DNA of 41,339 bases from Inconstantimicrobium porci (GTDB lineage Bacteria; Bacillota; Clostridia; Clostridiales; Clostridiaceae). Where the stretch lies: positions 1 to 41,339 of the forward strand of contig NZ_VULX01000025.1 in the NCBI RefSeq assembly GCF_009696465.1, given 5' to 3'. Under the pieces are notes generated by a model, which was given only the letters and a program-made list of their open reading frames with translations, searched no databases and had not been told where the DNA came from. Shown one piece after another: positions 17,388 through 26,140 of this stretch; positions within the stretch are counted from its first letter, which is position 1, and every line of letters begins with the position of its first letter. The position numbers were made by a program, and so were the translations under genes.

Positions 17388-17504
17388 TTAATTTAAATTT
17401 AGCAGCAATATTGAGAATGTAATTCCTTTACCTTTCGATGAAAATTTGATATATCCACCTTGATACGGAATTATGTTTTTCGAAAATATTCCTTTTACTT
17501 CATT
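17388..17504 (-). pseudogene. Remnant of a histidine kinase C-terminus
   Basis: 39 codons in one frame, ending in TAA at 17388-17390: after NEVKGIFSKNII they read YQGGYIKFSSKGKGITFSIL. This is the last part of a HATPase_c domain (the usual form is AKNII, GG, a beta strand, KGKGTTF). Two stop codons close the frame just upstream at 17505-17510 and no other ATPase motif is seen. The rest of the kinase is gone. Confidence 0.6.
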
Positions 17505-17568
17505 TCATCATTTTCCAGCATTTTTTGCAACAGATATAAATTTCAAGTTTTTATATACGATATTATAG

Positions 17569-17974
17569 TCAACTAACAAAGGTTGTGAAAGATGTGCTGC
17601 ATCACACAACAGAATGGGACAAGAGGCAGCAAAAACTAATAAGCCTTTTGTTGGAACTTGTCATGCCGGTCTTATAGATTTTTCTGCACCTATTAAAGTT
17701 GAAGGAAAATTAATTGCTACTGTACTTGGTGGACAAATTTTAGATAGCGCTGTTGACATAGCCCACCTAAGAAGAACTGCTTCTGAAATAGGGGTAAATG
17801 CAGAAAGCTTAGTTTCATCTTCAGAAAATATAGTAAAAGTAAATAGAAAGAATATTGAAGCTGCTGCTGAAGTTTTATACATTGTAGTAAATTCTATGGC
17901 CCAGAATGGTTATAACTCAATTAAAATTGCCACTCTTTCAAAAAAATTAAGCGATAACTTCATTCAGGCCTCTG

Positions 17975-18000
<26 letters not shown>
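17569..18000 (+). pseudogene. Remnant of a PocR-domain receptor
   Basis: From an in-frame TAG at 17566 onward the frame reads GCERCAASHNRMGQEAAK, then TCHAGLIDFSAPI and VLGGQILD. This is the core of the PocR sensory domain with its cysteines (CERC and TCHAG). The first part of the domain is missing and there is no start before an internal ATG at 17614. After the domain it reads LSKKLSDNFIQASAT, like the linker into a chemoreceptor signalling domain, and then stops at 18000. So it is probably a piece of a methyl-accepting receptor with both ends lost. The 3' end overlaps the antisense PTS remnant. Confidence 0.72.
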
Positions 18001-19444
<1,444 letters not shown>

Positions 19445-19483
19445 AATTCATATATTATATAAATCAGAAAGGTGGTAAAATAA

Positions 19484-20320
19484 ATGGGATGTCTTTATAC
19501 TATAAAATCCTGCAAAAACTTCACTACTACAGAACAAAAAATTGCAAATTACATTTTAAACAATGTAAATGAAGCTATGTATACTTCTACACAGGAATTA
19601 GCTCGTAAAACTGATACGTCACCTGCTGCTGTCATACGTTTTTCAAAAAGGATGGGCTATGCAGGTTTTAGAGAACTTAAAGTGGACCTTGCAAAGGATA
19701 ATAGTGAAGATGTACCACTTTTTTCTGAAAAGATCTATAGTCACGACTCACTAAAAACTATAATCAAGAAATCTAAATCATCTGATTCGCTTGCCGTTGA
19801 ACAAACATACAAACTATTAAAACTTGATACATTTGCAAATGCAGTTGAAGCATTAAAGAAAGCAAAAAAGATTTATCTTTATGGGATAGGAAGTTCTAGC
19901 ATATGCTGTACAGATTTCGCACAAAAACTTTCACGTCTTGGATATAACGTAGTGTTTTATTCTGATTTTCACACACAGTTAGCAGCCACAACTCACATAA
20001 CAAAAGATGATGTTGCACTGGCTATAAGCTACAGTGGCAACACTAAAGAAGTCAACACAGCTATAGAATATGCAAAATCTAAAGATACTACAATTATTGC
20101 AATAACTCAGTTTATAAAAAGTCCGCTGATGAAGTTTGCTGATTTAGCTTTATACGTTCCAACTCAAGAAAAAGATTTAAGACTAGGAGCTGTGACATCA
20201 AGAAATGCATCACTGATACTCACAGACCTTCTTTACCTAGGCATGATTTCGGAGGATCTTGATAAACATAAGGAGAACCTAATAGCTTCTAGAAATCTAG
20301 TTAATAAGTTAAGAAAATAA
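19484..20320 (+). CDS. murR: MurR/RpiR-family regulator (orphan)
   Basis: 278 residues. The N-terminal HTH_6 domain (about 1-75) has ELARKTDTSPAAVIRFSKRM. The C-terminal SIS domain (about 110-260) has IYLYGIGSSSICC and AISYSGNTKEV, which bind a phosphosugar. AAAGGTGG precedes ATG 19484. It follows the murQ remnant by 40 bases and would have controlled murPQ in response to MurNAc-6P. It is intact while its likely targets are broken, so it is either an orphan awaiting decay or has other targets. The gene name is inferred from context. Confidence 0.85.
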   Translation: MGCLYTIKSCKNFTTTEQKIANYILNNVNEAMYTSTQELARKTDTSPAAVIRFSKRMGYAGFRELKVDLAKDNSEDVPLFSEKIYSHDSLKTIIKKSKSSDSLAVEQTYKLLKLDTFANAVEALKKAKKIYLYGIGSSSICCTDFAQKLSRLGYNVVFYSDFHTQLAATTHITKDDVALAISYSGNTKEVNTAIEYAKSKDTTIIAITQFIKSPLMKFADLALYVPTQEKDLRLGAVTSRNASLILTDLLYLGMISEDLDKHKENLIASRNLVNKLRK

Positions 20321-20381
20321 TCACAGAACTAACACATAATTTTAATCAAAGTAATAAAAATAAATATAAATTTTAGGATTT

Positions 20382-20408
20382 AAACTCTCTTTCGGGAGTT
20401 TTTTCTTT
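20382..20408 (+). terminator. Terminator after murR
   Basis: AAACTCTC (20382-20389) pairs with GGGAGTTT (20394-20401) around TTTC, followed by TTTTTCTTTT. Confidence 0.85.
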
Positions 20409-20491
20409 TCTCTGTTCTATTAATTGTGATTACTAATTTACATTATATAAGTATATTATTGATTTATATAAATTAACTTAAAACAATTAAT

Positions 20492-21007
20492 TTATACAAT
20501 TCCAGCTTCTCTATATAATTTCTCTATTACTGGACTTTTATATTCTATATATTTTTCAATATTATCAGGATACAAAGCTGCAGCCTCTTCTTTAATTCTG
20601 CTATATTCTTCAACAGCTTTTTTATGACATCTTAAATAATCTCTAAATAATATATGACGTTTTAGTTCAGTTGAATCCTTGGTACAGACATAAATATGAT
20701 GAATCATAAACTGTGGTTTATTCTCATATTTAAATGCTTCTCTACCTGGTATTCCAAGATTTCCTTCATATGCATATCCAAGCCTGTTTAATCCATGAAG
20801 CACTTCATCAAATGAAGCATAATCTTTTATTACAATATCTATGTCGATTATAGGTTTTGCAGATAAACCTTTAACTGATGTACTGCCAACATGCTCAATA
20901 GATATTACCTTACCATTAAGTTCCTTTAAAAGTTCATCCTTAATTTTATTGAATTCATCATTCCACTTTTGATCATATGGTAGAACTACAACATGTTTTG
21001 TTCTCAT
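20492..21007 (-). CDS. GrpB family protein (UPF0157)
   Basis: 171 residues, full family length. It has VVLPYDQKWNDEFNKI near the start and the nucleotidyltransferase-like core HVGSTSVKGLSAKPIIDIDI, with Ser and the acidic pair of the polymerase-beta fold. The family's activity is not settled. Its ATG overlaps the stop of the phosphatase gene (ATGA, four bases), so it is translated as part of the nagB operon. Confidence 0.92.
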   Translation of the reverse strand: MRTKHVVVLPYDQKWNDEFNKIKDELLKELNGKVISIEHVGSTSVKGLSAKPIIDIDIVIKDYASFDEVLHGLNRLGYAYEGNLGIPGREAFKYENKPQFMIHHIYVCTKDSTELKRHILFRDYLRCHKKAVEEYSRIKEEAAALYPDNIEKYIEYKSPVIEKLYREAGIV

Positions 21008-21576
21008 TTATTAACACTCCCTTTAACTTCTGTTGTTATACTTATACATTTTTCATCTTCAAATACCATCTTCACAACCAATGGCATTTGATTTTTGATT
21101 TTTATAAAATCTTCGTATCCATATGTATGATCATAATAATTAATTATAGTACTAAGTGCTGTTCCATGAGTTCCAATTACTATGGTTTGTCCATTATATT
21201 CATTTAAAACTTTAGTTAATGCATTTATATTTCTACACTGTACTTCTTTTAAGCTTTCTCCACTTTTGAGTTTGTAATTAAAATCCAACCATTGATTTTT
21301 GGTATAACTATTAAAATCATCAATCCAGCCATCTATTTTTCTTTCCCTAAAATCATCGACAGTCTGTATTTCAACTTGAAACTTAAAGGCTATATTTCTT
21401 ACAGTATCTATAGTCCTTAAGAATGGGCTGGATAAGACTGCATCTATCTTTTTATCATTAAAGAATGTAACTAGATTATAAGCATCTTTTTTCCCCTTAT
21501 TACTAAGTGGCCTTATAAAATCTTCGTGAATTGATAAATCCGGTTCTGCATGCCGCACAAAATAAACTTCTGTCAT
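21004..21576 (-). CDS. Histidine phosphatase family protein
   Basis: 190 residues from ATG 21576, behind GGAGG at eight bases; earlier in-frame starts lie before that site. The catalytic motif VRHAEPD is at residues 6-12 with the phosphate-accepting His. The second His is in VIGTHGTALS near residue 150, and SSPFLRT carries the conserved Arg. It belongs to the phosphoglycerate-mutase-like branch, whose members dephosphorylate small metabolites. The ribosome site overlaps the end of nagB, so it is coexpressed with amino-sugar genes. Confidence 0.9.
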   Translation of the reverse strand: MTEVYFVRHAEPDLSIHEDFIRPLSNKGKKDAYNLVTFFNDKKIDAVLSSPFLRTIDTVRNIAFKFQVEIQTVDDFRERKIDGWIDDFNSYTKNQWLDFNYKLKSGESLKEVQCRNINALTKVLNEYNGQTIVIGTHGTALSTIINYYDHTYGYEDFIKIKNQMPLVVKMVFEDEKCISITTEVKGSVNK

Positions 21577-21590
21577 ACTTACTGCCTCCA

Positions 21591-22322
21591 TCATAATTTT
21601 AATTTTTCTGCAATTTCTTTGTCAATTATAACAGTAACATCATTATGCATCTGAAGCATTGTTGCTGGACATTCTGTTGTGATTTTCCCGTGAAGAAGCC
21701 TACTTATAGCATCTGCTTTACTCTTACCACTAGCAACAAGTATGATTTTTCTAGCTTTCATTATCTGACCAAGTCCCATAGTAAGTGCAGTTTTAGGAAC
21801 ATCATCAATACAGTCAAAAAATCTCGAATTAGCCTTTATTGTACTTTCAGTAAGCGGTGTTACATGTGTTCCTGCAGTCAATTTTCTATTAGGTTCATTA
21901 AATGCAATATGACCATTATTACCAATACCAAGAATCTGAAGGTCAATCCCGCCTAAATCAGCAATCACTTTATCATATCTTCTGCCTTCTTCCTCAAGAT
22001 TTTTAGCTAATCCATTTGGAACATAAGTGTTGTTTTTATCTATATTAATATGATTAAAAAAATTAGTATTCATAAAATATCTATAACTCTGGCTGTCATC
22101 TGGGCCAATTCCAATATATTCATCTAGATTTACAGTTTTAACCTTTGAAAAATCTATAACGTGATCTTTATTCATCTCAATAAGATACTTATACAACCCT
22201 ATCGGCGTACTTCCTGTTGCTAGTCCAAGCACAGCATCGTTCTTTTTTATAAGAAGATTTTTTATGATATCTGCTGCTTTTCTACTCATATCATTATAGT
22301 TTTCTGTTAATATTACTTTCAT
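21591..22322 (-). CDS. nagB: Glucosamine-6-phosphate deaminase
   Basis: 243 residues from ATG 22322 (GGAGATG at seven bases). It has LGLATGSTPIGLYK, the phosphate loop; VNLDEYIG with the catalytic Asp; and GIGNNGHIAFNEP with the ring-opening His. It turns GlcN-6P into fructose-6P and ammonia in the cytoplasm. It heads a minus-strand operon with the phosphatase and GrpB genes. The promoter carries a NagR-type operator over its -35. Confidence 0.97.
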   Translation of the reverse strand: MKVILTENYNDMSRKAADIIKNLLIKKNDAVLGLATGSTPIGLYKYLIEMNKDHVIDFSKVKTVNLDEYIGIGPDDSQSYRYFMNTNFFNHINIDKNNTYVPNGLAKNLEEEGRRYDKVIADLGGIDLQILGIGNNGHIAFNEPNRKLTAGTHVTPLTESTIKANSRFFDCIDDVPKTALTMGLGQIMKARKIILVASGKSKADAISRLLHGKITTECPATMLQMHNDVTVIIDKEIAEKLKL

Positions 22323-22344
22323 CAATAAACATCTCCTTTAATAT

Positions 22345-22389
22345 TTTATAATGACAAGCCATATTTTCCACAACAGGTAATTATCAGTT
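22345..22389 (-). promoter_or_regulatory. nagB promoter with NagR-type operator
   Basis: Minus strand: TTGTGG (22373-22368), 17 bases, TATAAA (22350-22345). The near-palindrome AACAGGTAATTATCAGTT (22372-22389, plus-strand reading) touches the -35. The same core occurs at 23214-23223 and 23361-23370. Confidence 0.7.
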
Positions 22390-22424
22390 ATGGCAATAAA
22401 ACATTTGCTCATTATTTTATCTAC

Positions 22425-23150
22425 TTAATTATTAAGTGTTACTTTATATTTAAACTTATCTCCTCTAGCTATACTTACTGTATATTCAACGATTTCTTTA
22501 TTTTCATATGTGATTCTTTCAATCTTAAGACCTGGCGCTCCTTCATTAATACCAAGATAGATGCTTTCAAGCTTGTTGATTACTATAGCTTCAAATGTTT
22601 CCTCTGCCAGCTTCATACTTATATTAAATTCGTCCTTGAATATGCTGTATATTGATTTTTTCATTAGCATTTCTTTTTTAAGACCTTTAAATTTCTCATA
22701 AGGTAAATAAGTCACCTCAAACATCATAGGTATATCATCAGCAATTCTTATTCTGGAAATCTTATAAACAAGTTCTTTCTTATTAATAGCAAGCTTCCTT
22801 GCTGTTTTATCGTTAGCTTCCATTATTTCAAAACCTATAAGTTCTGATTTTGGAACTCTTCCAAGCTTTTTCATTTCATCTGTGAATGAATAGAAATTAA
22901 TCAAATCCTGTTTTGCTTCTTTTGAAGAAATAAAATTTCCTTTCCCTTGAATCTTATATATATACTTGTTTTTTTCAAGCTCATCAAGTGCTTGTCTTAC
23001 AGTAGTTCTACTAACACCATATTTTTCACATATTTCTCTTTCTGAATCAAGCTTATCATTTTCATTCATATAATTTTCTATATCATGTATTAGTATTTTC
23101 ATAAGCTGAATATACTTAGGTGTTCTTAAACTATCATCGATTTTATTCAT
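22425..23150 (-). CDS. nagR: GntR/HutC-family regulator of GlcNAc genes
   Basis: 241 residues. The winged helix-turn-helix (about 10-72) contains SEREICEKYGVSRTTVRQAL and ends GKGNFI. The UTRA ligand domain (about 90-238) contains RIRIADDIPMMFEVTYLPYE and IERITYENKEIVEYTVSIARG, as in NagR/YvoA/DasR proteins that sense GlcN-6P or GlcNAc-6P. It lies between nagB and divergent nagA, and three similar operators surround these genes. I infer that it represses nagA and nagB and probably itself. Confidence 0.9.
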   Translation of the reverse strand: MNKIDDSLRTPKYIQLMKILIHDIENYMNENDKLDSEREICEKYGVSRTTVRQALDELEKNKYIYKIQGKGNFISSKEAKQDLINFYSFTDEMKKLGRVPKSELIGFEIMEANDKTARKLAINKKELVYKISRIRIADDIPMMFEVTYLPYEKFKGLKKEMLMKKSIYSIFKDEFNISMKLAEETFEAIVINKLESIYLGINEGAPGLKIERITYENKEIVEYTVSIARGDKFKYKVTLNN

Positions 23151-23175
23151 AATAAAACAATGCTCCTCTATTTTT

Positions 23176-23223
23176 ATTATATCATCAGAAAATTATAGTA
23201 AGCAACGCCAACTGGTAATTACC
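23176..23223 (-). promoter_or_regulatory. nagR promoter with upstream operator
   Basis: Minus strand: TTGCTT (23205-23200), 18 bases, TATAAT (23181-23176). The perfect palindrome GGTAATTACC lies at 23214-23223, eight bases upstream of the -35, inside a longer AACTGGTAATTACC. This position suits autoregulation, or cooperation with the nagA site 138 bases away. Confidence 0.65.
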
Positions 23224-23318
23224 TCTATACCTTTATAATATACTTAATTCATTTTATAGTCAACATAATAAATTTTTCTAGTAAATTTCCTATATTCATT
23301 ATATTTCATTGCTTTCTA

Positions 23319-23373
23319 TTGTATTTTTTTAATAAAAGCATATAATTAACAATATCAACTGGTAATATCCAAT
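23319..23373 (+). promoter_or_regulatory. nagA promoter and operator
   Basis: TTGTAT (23319-23324), 16 bases, TATAAT (23341-23346). AACTGGTAATATCC (23357-23370) lies just downstream of the -10, at the expected start of transcription, where bound repressor would block initiation. Confidence 0.7.
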
Positions 23374-23395
23374 AATAGATTTTGAGGTGATAATA

Positions 23396-24535
23396 ATGAT
23401 AATAAAGAATTGTAACATCATATATTTAAATAAGATTGAAAAAGGTTCTGTTTTAATAAAAGATGGAAAGATTGATAAAATTAATCCTGAAGTTATAAAC
23501 AATGATCAAGAAATCATAAATGCAGAAGATTTATTCCTATCTCCAGGATTTATCGATGTACATATACATGGTGCAGGTGGATATGACACAATGGATGGTA
23601 CAGAAGAAGCAATTAATAATATTGCAAAAACAATTGTTAAGCATGGAACAACTTCTTTTGTTCCTACTACAATGACAATGTCAATTGAAGATATCCATAA
23701 AGCAGTAACAGCAGTTAAAGCTGTTAAAGAAAAAGGGTCCGACGGTGCTATTGTCCTTGGAGCTCATCTTGAAGGTCCCTTTATAAATCCAAAAGCTATT
23801 GGTGCTCAAAATCCAAAATATCTAATAAAACCATGTGCAGAAAATTACGATAAGATGGTTGCAGGGTGTGAAGACTCTATTGTTTCTATAACTGTCGCTC
23901 CAGAAGTTCCTGGCTGCCATGAACTGATTGAATATTTATCAAGTAAGGGTATTACCTGCAGAATGGGACATACAAAAGCAACTTATGAAGAAGCTATTGA
24001 AGGAATAAAATGTGGTATAAGCTTTGGTACTCATCTTTTTAATGCTATGACAGGATTTACACATAGAGAACCAGGTACCGTAGGTGCTATATTCGATTCT
24101 AACATAACAACTGAAACAATTGCAGATGGAGTTCATATATCATATCCAGCTCTTAGGATTACCTATAGGCAGAAAACTACTGATAATGTTCTTCTTATAA
24201 GTGATGCTATGATGGCATGCTGCATGGATGATGGTGATTATTCACTAGGAGGACAAAAAGTAATTCTTAAAAATAATGCAGCAAGGCTAGAAAACGGTGC
24301 ACTTGCAGGTTCTGTGCTTACTCTTGACAAGGCTGTCAAAAATGTTTATGAAAACTGTAACATTCCTCTTAATGAAGCAGTAAAAATGGCTTCATATAAT
24401 GGTGCTAAGCACTGTGGTATTGATGATCATAAAGGACTTATTAAAGAAGGCTATGATGCAGATTTAGTTTTATTTGATAAAGATATTAATGTAAAAAAAG
24501 TATTCGTAAAAGGTATGCTTAAATTCTCAAAATAA
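23396..24535 (+). CDS. nagA: N-acetylglucosamine-6-phosphate deacetylase
   Basis: 379 residues from ATG 23396; the in-frame GTG nine bases earlier is part of the GAGGTG ribosome site. Metal and catalytic residues are visible: HIHGAGGYDTMDG, HLEGPFINPKAIGAQ with the ligand Glu, MGHTKATYEEA, GTHLFNAMTGF and LISDAM with the catalytic Asp. It removes acetate from GlcNAc-6P, giving the NagB substrate. It is divergent from nagR and nagB and under the operator at 23357-23370. Confidence 0.97.
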   Translation: MIIKNCNIIYLNKIEKGSVLIKDGKIDKINPEVINNDQEIINAEDLFLSPGFIDVHIHGAGGYDTMDGTEEAINNIAKTIVKHGTTSFVPTTMTMSIEDIHKAVTAVKAVKEKGSDGAIVLGAHLEGPFINPKAIGAQNPKYLIKPCAENYDKMVAGCEDSIVSITVAPEVPGCHELIEYLSSKGITCRMGHTKATYEEAIEGIKCGISFGTHLFNAMTGFTHREPGTVGAIFDSNITTETIADGVHISYPALRITYRQKTTDNVLLISDAMMACCMDDGDYSLGGQKVILKNNAARLENGALAGSVLTLDKAVKNVYENCNIPLNEAVKMASYNGAKHCGIDDHKGLIKEGYDADLVLFDKDINVKKVFVKGMLKFSK

Positions 24536-24682
24536 TTTGTGATTCCTTCAGAAATTAATTTTAATGACTAGAAAATTGTATTAAAGATAGTGAAATTTTA
24601 ATGCTGTAAAGCGTTTAAAACAAAGGACTTACAGGTTAATTCAATAAAATGGTACAATGCTATTTCATCCGTTTATAATTCG

Positions 24683-24739
24683 AGGGTTGCAAGACATATA
24701 AAGAAACGAGGTCGGCTTCGGAATATGTCTTACAACCCT
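24683..24739 (-). other. Long hairpin, possible structured RNA or unusual terminator
   Basis: AGGGTTGCAAGACATAT (24683-24699) faces ATATGTCTTACAACCCT (24723-24739), giving 17 pairs with one exception. In plus-strand RNA that position is a C-A mismatch; in minus-strand RNA it is a G-U pair, so the stem is complete only on the minus strand. The 23-base interior can form a small second stem (CGAGG with CTTCG). There is no T run on either side, which is poor for a terminator. It lies 39 bases after the stop of the 44-residue gene and 150 bases after nagA. Confidence 0.5.
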
Positions 24740-24777
24740 TATTTACGCTTGCACTATACTGTTATTTTTTTGAACAT

Positions 24778-24912
24778 CTATTTTTGTTCAGTTTCAGCAA
24801 TCATTTCTGACTTTTCTTCTTGCTTTTTACCAGTATTAGCTATGTATCCAACTGCAGCTATAACTGCACAAGATGCAGCAGACAAAATAAGTAATTTTTG
24901 TTTGAGTTTCAT
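24778..24912 (-). CDS. 44-residue membrane-anchored peptide
   Basis: From ATG 24912, with AGGAGG ten bases upstream, the reading is MKLKQKLLILSAASCAVI, then AAVGYIANTGKKQEEKSEM and a stop at 24778-24780. One hydrophobic helix (about 6-25) is followed by a charged Lys/Glu tail. It has no lipobox of the usual form, although a Cys lies in the helix. The ribosome site, length and composition all suggest a real small gene. Function unknown. The hairpin at 24683-24739 follows it. Confidence 0.65.
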   Translation of the reverse strand: MKLKQKLLILSAASCAVIAAVGYIANTGKKQEEKSEMIAETEQK

Positions 24913-24955
24913 AGTTCAACCTCCTATTATTAATTTATTATCTAAACTTTAGTAT

Positions 24956-25321
24956 TTATAGTTTACTTCCACACTTTGGACAATAATCAAAATCTTCAAA
25001 AGTTGTAAAGCCACAGTTATTACATCGTTTTGCAGAATATCCTTTCCCTTCAAAACGCAGAATATCTGGATTTATACTTGTTATTGTTCCATTTTCAATG
25101 CCTTTACCAATATCACTGCTTATTTCTGATATTGAATTACAACAATTCATCCTCACGTAATATCTCTTATTCCACTTAAAAAGAGGAATAAAGAAAAACA
25201 TAAAATATGTGTATCTCATAAAAACTTCTACGTGGCCATATTTACCACAACACTTACAAATTACAAGCTGATCAAAATTCAGCTTTACTTCTTTATCACT
25301 TATTCCCATTATGAAAAACAT
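24956..25321 (-). CDS. Zinc-ribbon protein with short hydrophobic segment
   Basis: 121 residues from ATG 25321 behind GGAGGAAG. Metal-binding pairs are CKCC near residue 23 and, at the end, CNNCGFTTFEDFDYCPKCG, a complete zinc ribbon. Between them is YTYFMFFFIPLFKWNKRYYV, a hydrophobic stretch that may touch the membrane. Similar zinc-ribbon proteins with FIPL-F-W motifs are common in Bacillota; their role is unknown. It lies 22 bases behind ogt and is probably in the same transcript. Confidence 0.75.
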   Translation of the reverse strand: MFFIMGISDKEVKLNFDQLVICKCCGKYGHVEVFMRYTYFMFFFIPLFKWNKRYYVRMNCCNSISEISSDIGKGIENGTITSINPDILRFEGKGYSAKRCNNCGFTTFEDFDYCPKCGSKL

Positions 25322-25343
25322 AGTACTTCCTCCATAAAATCTA

Positions 25344-25829
25344 CTATAAAGCTTTTTCCAGCTGAAGAAGGTATTCTTTCATAGGTAGTCCCCCTCCATA
25401 GCCCACCATGCTGCCATTCTTGCCTATAACCCTATGGCATGGCACTACAATTGCAATTGGATTCTTGTTATTAGCACCACCAACAGCCCTTACAGCTTTA
25501 GTATTTCCAATAGCCTTAGCTATATCGCTGTAGCTCCTTGTTTCTCCATAAGGGATATCACAAAGGGCTTTCCAAACTTTCATCTGAAATTCAGTACCTT
25601 CAGCATTTAGCGGCAAATCAAATACTTTTCGTTTCCCTTGAAAATATTCGTTTAATTGTTCTACTGCTTTTAAGCATAACTTATAATCTTTATTAGTTTC
25701 GTCTATAGCCTCTCCTTTGACAAAGTTTTCGTCTTCTACAGGCTCGATAAGTATTATTTTTTCATTTCTAGATGTTATCTTAAGTATTCCTACTGGTGAT
25801 TTATATAAAACTGACACTTCATCCTTCAT
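25344..25829 (-). CDS. ogt: Methylated-DNA--protein-cysteine methyltransferase
   Basis: 161 residues from ATG 25829, chosen for GGAGAA at seven bases; an ATG seven codons earlier lacks a ribosome site. The alkyl-accepting cysteine is in VVPCHRVIG near the C-terminus. The DNA-binding part has FQMKVWKALCDIPYGETRSY and AIGNTKAVRAVGGANNKNP. It removes alkyl groups from O6 of guanine in a suicidal reaction. Confidence 0.95.
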   Translation of the reverse strand: MKDEVSVLYKSPVGILKITSRNEKIILIEPVEDENFVKGEAIDETNKDYKLCLKAVEQLNEYFQGKRKVFDLPLNAEGTEFQMKVWKALCDIPYGETRSYSDIAKAIGNTKAVRAVGGANNKNPIAIVVPCHRVIGKNGSMVGYGGGLPMKEYLLQLEKAL

Positions 25830-25928
25830 AAATTGTTCTCCATTCACCATTTTTAATCAATTATAACATAATTCAAAAGTAATATAACAATAATTTAACT
25901 ATAACTAACATAATTATATTAATATAAT

Positions 25929-25957
25929 TTGACATTATTTGTATTATTTGATAGTAT
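25929..25957 (+). promoter_or_regulatory. thiC promoter
   Basis: TTGACA (25929-25934), 17 bases, TAGTAT (25952-25957). The riboswitch aptamer starts about 20 bases downstream. Confidence 0.7.
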
Positions 25958-25974
25958 GAAGTAAATAAATATTT

Positions 25975-26060
25975 TAGGGGAGCTTATAAATAGGCTGAGA
26001 GGAAGATGTTAGCTTCGACCCTTATACCTGATTTGGATAATGCCAACGTAGGAAGTTTTA
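25975..26060 (+). promoter_or_regulatory. TPP riboswitch aptamer
   Basis: The conserved THI-box parts occur in order: GGGG at 25977, GCTGAGA at about 25994, ACCCTT then ATACCTGATTTGGATAATGC (26024-26043) and CAACGTAGGAAG up to about 26056. The variable arm between them is short. It binds thiamine pyrophosphate and controls thiC. Confidence 0.96.
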
Positions 26061-26071
26061 TAAAGATACTA

Positions 26072-26126
26072 AATGACGTTTCTTTCTGTTTTATTTTAAT
26101 CAGGTATGAAACGTCATTTTTATTTT
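26072..26126 (+). terminator. Riboswitch-controlled terminator of thiC
   Basis: AATGACGTTTC (26072-26082) pairs with GAAACGTCATT (26108-26118), followed by TTTATTTT. The loop holds AATCAGGTAT (26098-26107), which is the exact complement of ATACCTGATT (26024-26033) in the aptamer. Without TPP these ten bases can pair as antiterminator; with TPP the terminator forms. Confidence 0.88.
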
Positions 26127-26140
26127 AAGGAGGATTTTCA

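Noticed and set aside
24683-24739. Hairpin as tRNA or ordinary terminator
   Set aside because: There is no cloverleaf and no CCA or T-arm pattern. The lack of a T run on either strand argues against a plain terminator.
24725-24952. 75-residue plus-strand ORF
   Set aside because: It starts inside the hairpin, has no ribosome site, and is the antisense of the better-supported 44-residue gene.
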